From: Halogranum amylolyticum
GTDB lineage: Archaea; Halobacteriota; Halobacteria; Halobacteriales; Haloferacaceae
Reading direction: 5' to 3'
DNA: 64,000 nt
Assembly: GCF_900110465.1 (NCBI RefSeq)
Contig: NZ_FODV01000003.1
Span: 402,383-466,382 of the forward strand
Translations under genes and position numbers: made by a program
The notes under the pieces: generated by a model
Told to the model about the DNA's origin: nothing
What the model saw: the letters and a program-made list of their open reading frames with translations, nothing else
Database searches by the model: none
Shown here: one piece after another, positions 61,406 through 64,000 of the stretch
Layout of the letters: every line of letters begins with the position of its first letter
How positions within the stretch are numbered: the stretch's first letter is position 1

Positions 61406-62710
61406 ATGAGTCTCGAACTCTCGGCGGCAGCCCCGGAGGAACCCGAGGACGCCGTCGACGGGATGTGGCTGGAGTGTATCGACTGTGGCGCGACGTTCGC
61501 GCCGTTCGAGGACGTCCGCTACACCTGCGACGACTGCGATAGCCTGCTGGAAGTCCGCTACTCGAACCTCCCGACGTGGGGCGCCTTCGAGGGCGACGGC
61601 GTCTGGCGCTACTCGGCAGCGCTCCCGTTCGACGAGGGGGTCTCCATCCCCGAGGGATCGACGCCGCTGCACCACGTCCCGCGACTCGAGAAAGGCGTCG
61701 GCGTCAACCGCCTGCGCATCAAACACGAGGGGATGAACCCGACGGGGTCGTTCAAAGATCGGGGGATGACCGTCGGCGTCTCCGTCGCCCGCGAACTCGG
61801 CGTCGACCGACTGGCGTGCGCCTCGACGGGGAACACCTCCGCGGCGCTCGCCGCCTACGGGTCGCGTGCGGGCCTCGAGACGCTCGTACTCCTCCCCGAA
61901 GGGAAGGTCGCCGCCGGTAAGATCGCGCAGGCGGCGCTCCACGACGCCCGAATCCTCGAGGTCGCCGGCAACTTCGACGAGTGTCTCGACATCGTTCAGG
62001 AGCTGGCCGCTCGCGGCGAGGCGTACCTGCTCAACTCGCTGAACCCGTTCCGGCTGGAGGGCCAGAAGACCATCGGTCTGGAGATCCTCGAGGAGTTCTA
62101 CGCGGACCACGGCCGCTACCCCGATCGGATCGTCCTCCCCGTCGGCAACGCCGGTAACACCGCCGCGCTCTACAAGGCGTTCCGCGAACTCGTCCAGTCG
62201 GGGGCGCTCCACCCGCGCGACGTGCCGAAGCTAACCGGCGTCCAGGCCGAAGGGGCCGCGCCGATGGTCGAGGCGATCGAGAACGACGCCGACGAGATCC
62301 GCCGCTGGGAGGAGGTCGAGACGAAGGCGACCGCCATCCGCATCGGCAACCCCGTCAACGCGCCGAAGGCGCTCCCCGGCATCCGCGAGACCGGCGGGAC
62401 GGCCGTCGCCGTCTCCGACGAGGGCATCACGTCTGCCCAGCGCGCGCTCGCGAAGGAGGGGATCGGCGTCGAACCCGCCTCCGCGGCCTCCGTGGCCGGC
62501 CTCCAGAAACTCGTCAATCAAGGCGTCGTCGACGAGGACGAGGACGTCGTCTGTCTCACGACGGGCCACCTCCTGAAAGACCCTGACGCGGCGTTCGAGG
62601 CCGGTAACAAGCCCGAACCGGTGCCGAACGACACCGACAAAGTGCTAGCGCACCTCGAAGGGAAGTCGGGTGGCAGCGTTGGCCGGCTGAAGCGCCTGCT
62701 CGGTCGGTAG
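61406..62710 (+). CDS. thrC: Threonine synthase
   Basis: It converts O-phosphohomoserine to threonine with PLP. The 434-residue protein starts with a small zinc ribbon (CIDCGATF...CDDCDSLLEV, about residues 25-50) as in many archaeal ThrC. The PLP lysine is in HEGMNPTGSFKDRGMTVGVS near 108-120, the phosphate loop is PVGNAGNTAALY, and STGNTSAALAAYGS is present. Aspartate kinase at 25.8 kb is an earlier step of the same pathway. Confidence 0.95.
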   Translation: MSLELSAAAPEEPEDAVDGMWLECIDCGATFAPFEDVRYTCDDCDSLLEVRYSNLPTWGAFEGDGVWRYSAALPFDEGVSIPEGSTPLHHVPRLEKGVGVNRLRIKHEGMNPTGSFKDRGMTVGVSVARELGVDRLACASTGNTSAALAAYGSRAGLETLVLLPEGKVAAGKIAQAALHDARILEVAGNFDECLDIVQELAARGEAYLLNSLNPFRLEGQKTIGLEILEEFYADHGRYPDRIVLPVGNAGNTAALYKAFRELVQSGALHPRDVPKLTGVQAEGAAPMVEAIENDADEIRRWEEVETKATAIRIGNPVNAPKALPGIRETGGTAVAVSDEGITSAQRALAKEGIGVEPASAASVAGLQKLVNQGVVDEDEDVVCLTTGHLLKDPDAAFEAGNKPEPVPNDTDKVLAHLEGKSGGSVGRLKRLLGR

Positions 62711-62804
62711 TCGCTCTCGTCCCGGCGGTCGTCCGTCACCTCACGTCCACTGCGTGACGGGCGTCTGACGCACGCTTTTTACGGTGTGTCACCAACTCAC
62801 GTGT

Positions 62805-63296
62805 GTGCCTTCGAGTAGCCTGCCGACCGGGACCGTGAACCACCGCCGCGGTGACCGGACGCGACCACCCGACATCGACGCCGATGCGCCCCCGCACTCC
62901 GCCTCGGGAGAGCAGCGGCTCGTCACCCGCGACGGCGGTCCCTCGTCCCCTCGCCCGCCGCGCGGACCGCGCTCTCCTCGAACCGACACCGACGCCGACT
63001 CGGCGGCCGACCGAATCGCCGAACTGGAGGCCGAGGTCGAAGCGCTCGAACGGGAGCTCGCCCGCCGCGAGGCCGACCACCAGGAGATCATCCACCGCTA
63101 CGAACACGTGCTCGCCGAGTCGAACGTCGGTCCCGAACACGCAGCGTCGGACGAGTCCTCCGTCGGTGACTATCTCGCCGCCGTCGTCGACCGCTCCGAG
63201 CGACTCGTCGCCGTTTCCCGAACGACGGCCACTCGAAGACAGGCCGACGAACGGCCGCTCCGCGAGCGACTCGTCCAGTTGCTCCCCTGGCGTTGA
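62805..63296 (+). CDS. Coiled-coil haloarchaeal protein (163 aa)
   Basis: About 163 residues. The first 65 are polar and disordered (RPPDIDADAPPHSASGEQR). A helical coiled-coil follows (ADRIAELEAEVEALERELA, RREADHQEIIHRYEHVLAES). The C-terminus is basic (RERLVQLLPWR). GTG at 62805 is favoured because CTTTTTAC at 62775-62782 fits a TATA box 23-30 bases upstream; GTG at 62784 is the longer alternative. No family is recognised. It may bind proteins or the membrane through its C-terminal end. Confidence 0.65.
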   Translation: MPSSSLPTGTVNHRRGDRTRPPDIDADAPPHSASGEQRLVTRDGGPSSPRPPRGPRSPRTDTDADSAADRIAELEAEVEALERELARREADHQEIIHRYEHVLAESNVGPEHAASDESSVGDYLAAVVDRSERLVAVSRTTATRRQADERPLRERLVQLLPWR

Positions 63297-63510
63297 TTCC
63301 AGTCTCTGGGTCGTCGCTGCTTCGACGTCTTCGACGACCGATACGAGGTTCTCTGCCCGGTCGCTGTGCTTCGTGAATCGCTCGGTGGATGTCGTTTCGT
63401 GAACTGACTCCGAAAAAAGCGCACAGTCGAAAACGTCTGACTCGACTGGAGGTGTTCTCTGGTCTCTGGTCTGCTCGCATCGCGCGAGCAGGTGGTCTGT
63501 TCAGAGCGAG
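63297..63510. other. Intergenic region at the right end
   Basis: No credible gene is seen between the coiled-coil protein and the repeat protein. CTCTGGTCTCTGGTCTGC at 63458-63475 is a short local direct repeat in the putative 3' region of both convergent genes. Confidence 0.5.
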
Positions 63511-64000
63511 TTAGCCCTGAACGGCGACCTGGGTCTGGCTACTCGACTGCGACTGGCTGACGGAGTTGCCGCTACCTCGCTGCGTCGACCGCTGGTCCTG
63601 GTCGCTGCTCTGCTTCTGGTCGACGTCGTTGTGCTTGCCGTCCTGCTCGGCGCGCTGGTCCTGGTCGCTGCTCTGCTTCTGGTCGACGTCGTTGTCGTGA
63701 CCGCGCTGGTTTGCACGCTGGTCCTGGTCGTTACTTTGCTTTTGGTCGGCGTCGTTCTTCTTGCCGTCCTGCTCGGCGCGCTGGTCCTGGTCGTTATCCT
63801 GCTCTTGGTCGACGTCGTTGTCGCTGCCCTTCTGCCTGGCGCGCTGGTCCTGATCGTTATCCTGGTCCTGATCGAGGTCGTTCATCCAGCCCATCTGTTC
63901 TGCCCACTGGCTGGCGTGGTTCTCCTGATGCTGCTCGGCGTCGTTCTTCTTGTCGCGGTCTTTCTTGTGCTTCTTGTCGCGGTCCTTCTTGTCGTCGTCG
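63511..64000 (-). CDS. Repeat protein with curlin-like 21-residue repeats (runs off the window)
   Basis: The open frame continues beyond the right edge; 162 codons are visible. The upstream part is Asp/Lys/His-rich (DDDKKDRDKKHKKDRDKK) and then NDAEQHQENHASQWAEQ. From the Met at 63894 on come five full 21-residue repeats and an 18-residue terminal one, with asparagine starting each unit. Every junction fits Q-X-G-X2-N-X-(A/V)-X3-Q, e.g. QDGKKNDADQKQ. This is the core spacing of curlin repeats in bacterial CsgA/CsgB. No membrane segment is visible; the N-terminus and any signal peptide are outside. An amyloid-like or beta-solenoid surface protein is a hypothesis. Confidence 0.75.
   Translation of the reverse strand, partial: DDDKKDRDKKHKKDRDKKNDAEQHQENHASQWAEQMGWMNDLDQDQDNDQDQRARQKGSDNDVDQEQDNDQDQRAEQDGKKNDADQKQSNDQDQRANQRGHDNDVDQKQSSDQDQRAEQDGKHNDVDQKQSSDQDQRSTQRGSGNSVSQSQSSSQTQVAVQG
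63518..63882. repeat. 63-bp tandem repeat array in the curlin-like gene
   Basis: Six units of 63 bp (the terminal one shorter), with conserved blocks such as CGCTGGTCCTGGTC and TGCTTCTGGTCGACGTCGTT at 63608-63627 and 63671-63690. Some neighbouring units are near-identical over more than 40 bases, while others differ, so expansion and divergence have both taken place. Confidence 0.9.

Noticed and set aside
63511..63894. The repeat array as a possible CRISPR or satellite
   Set aside because: Units are contiguous 63-bp in-frame coding repeats with no spacers, so it is a protein repeat.

Overview
The window is chromosomal DNA from a haloarchaeon (class Halobacteria). GC content is high, the predicted proteins are very acidic, Tat-type signal peptides are frequent, many genes look leaderless with TATA boxes about 25-35 bases upstream, and most genes have typical haloarchaeal core functions (archaeal Orc1/Cdc6, family-D DNA polymerase small subunit, Hel308, Hef, Cgi121, PurO-type IMP cyclohydrolase, AlkH-free thiamine uptake). 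I cannot name the genus from sequence alone.

Region 1 (1-12.7 kb) is an origin neighbourhood. The start of uvrB lies at the left edge, followed by a small zinc-finger gene, a small helical protein, polD small subunit, signal peptidase I and orc1/cdc6. About 1.1 kb upstream of orc1 is non-coding and carries several copies of the haloarchaeal origin recognition box (ORB) in opposed orientation around an AT-rich stretch: this is very probably oriC1. On its other side is the origin-associated trio oapA-oapB-oapC (GTPase, DUF2073 protein, zinc-ribbon protein), then small haloarchaeal proteins, a methyltransferase and a DoxX protein. ORB-like motifs also occur outside the origin and are densest close to it.

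Region 2 (12.8-28.5 kb): a thiamine-type ABC transporter (thiB-thiP-thiQ), an AI-2E family permease, two rhodaneses transcribed divergently, a SpoIIM-type membrane protein, a ferritin-like protein, an Old Yellow Enzyme, then an AT-richer patch with an unusual Tat lipoprotein bearing a CuA-like copper motif and a Met/Gly/Pro/His-rich repeat. Aspartate kinase, a phosphoesterase, PurO and tRNA-Gln(CUG) follow.

Region 3 (28.7-41.5 kb) is rich in genome-maintenance genes: cgi121-hel308, hef and uvrC, interspersed with a BrkB-type membrane protein, a 3Fe-4S ferredoxin, malate dehydrogenase, a CPBP protease and small membrane proteins.

Region 4 (41.6-64 kb) is general metabolism and transport: an ABC-2 exporter, an ACT/HTH regulator, a complete TRAP-TAXI uptake operon, uracil phosphoribosyltransferase, a CobW-type metallochaperone GTPase, an ArsA-type ATPase coupled to a small partner, CstA, a cupin, small regulators and threonine synthase. 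The right edge cuts a gene for a hydrophilic protein built of 21-residue repeats whose spacing of Gln, Gly and Asn matches the curlin (curli amyloid) repeat. No CRISPR array, rRNA, complete insertion sequence, prophage or recognisable defence system was seen.
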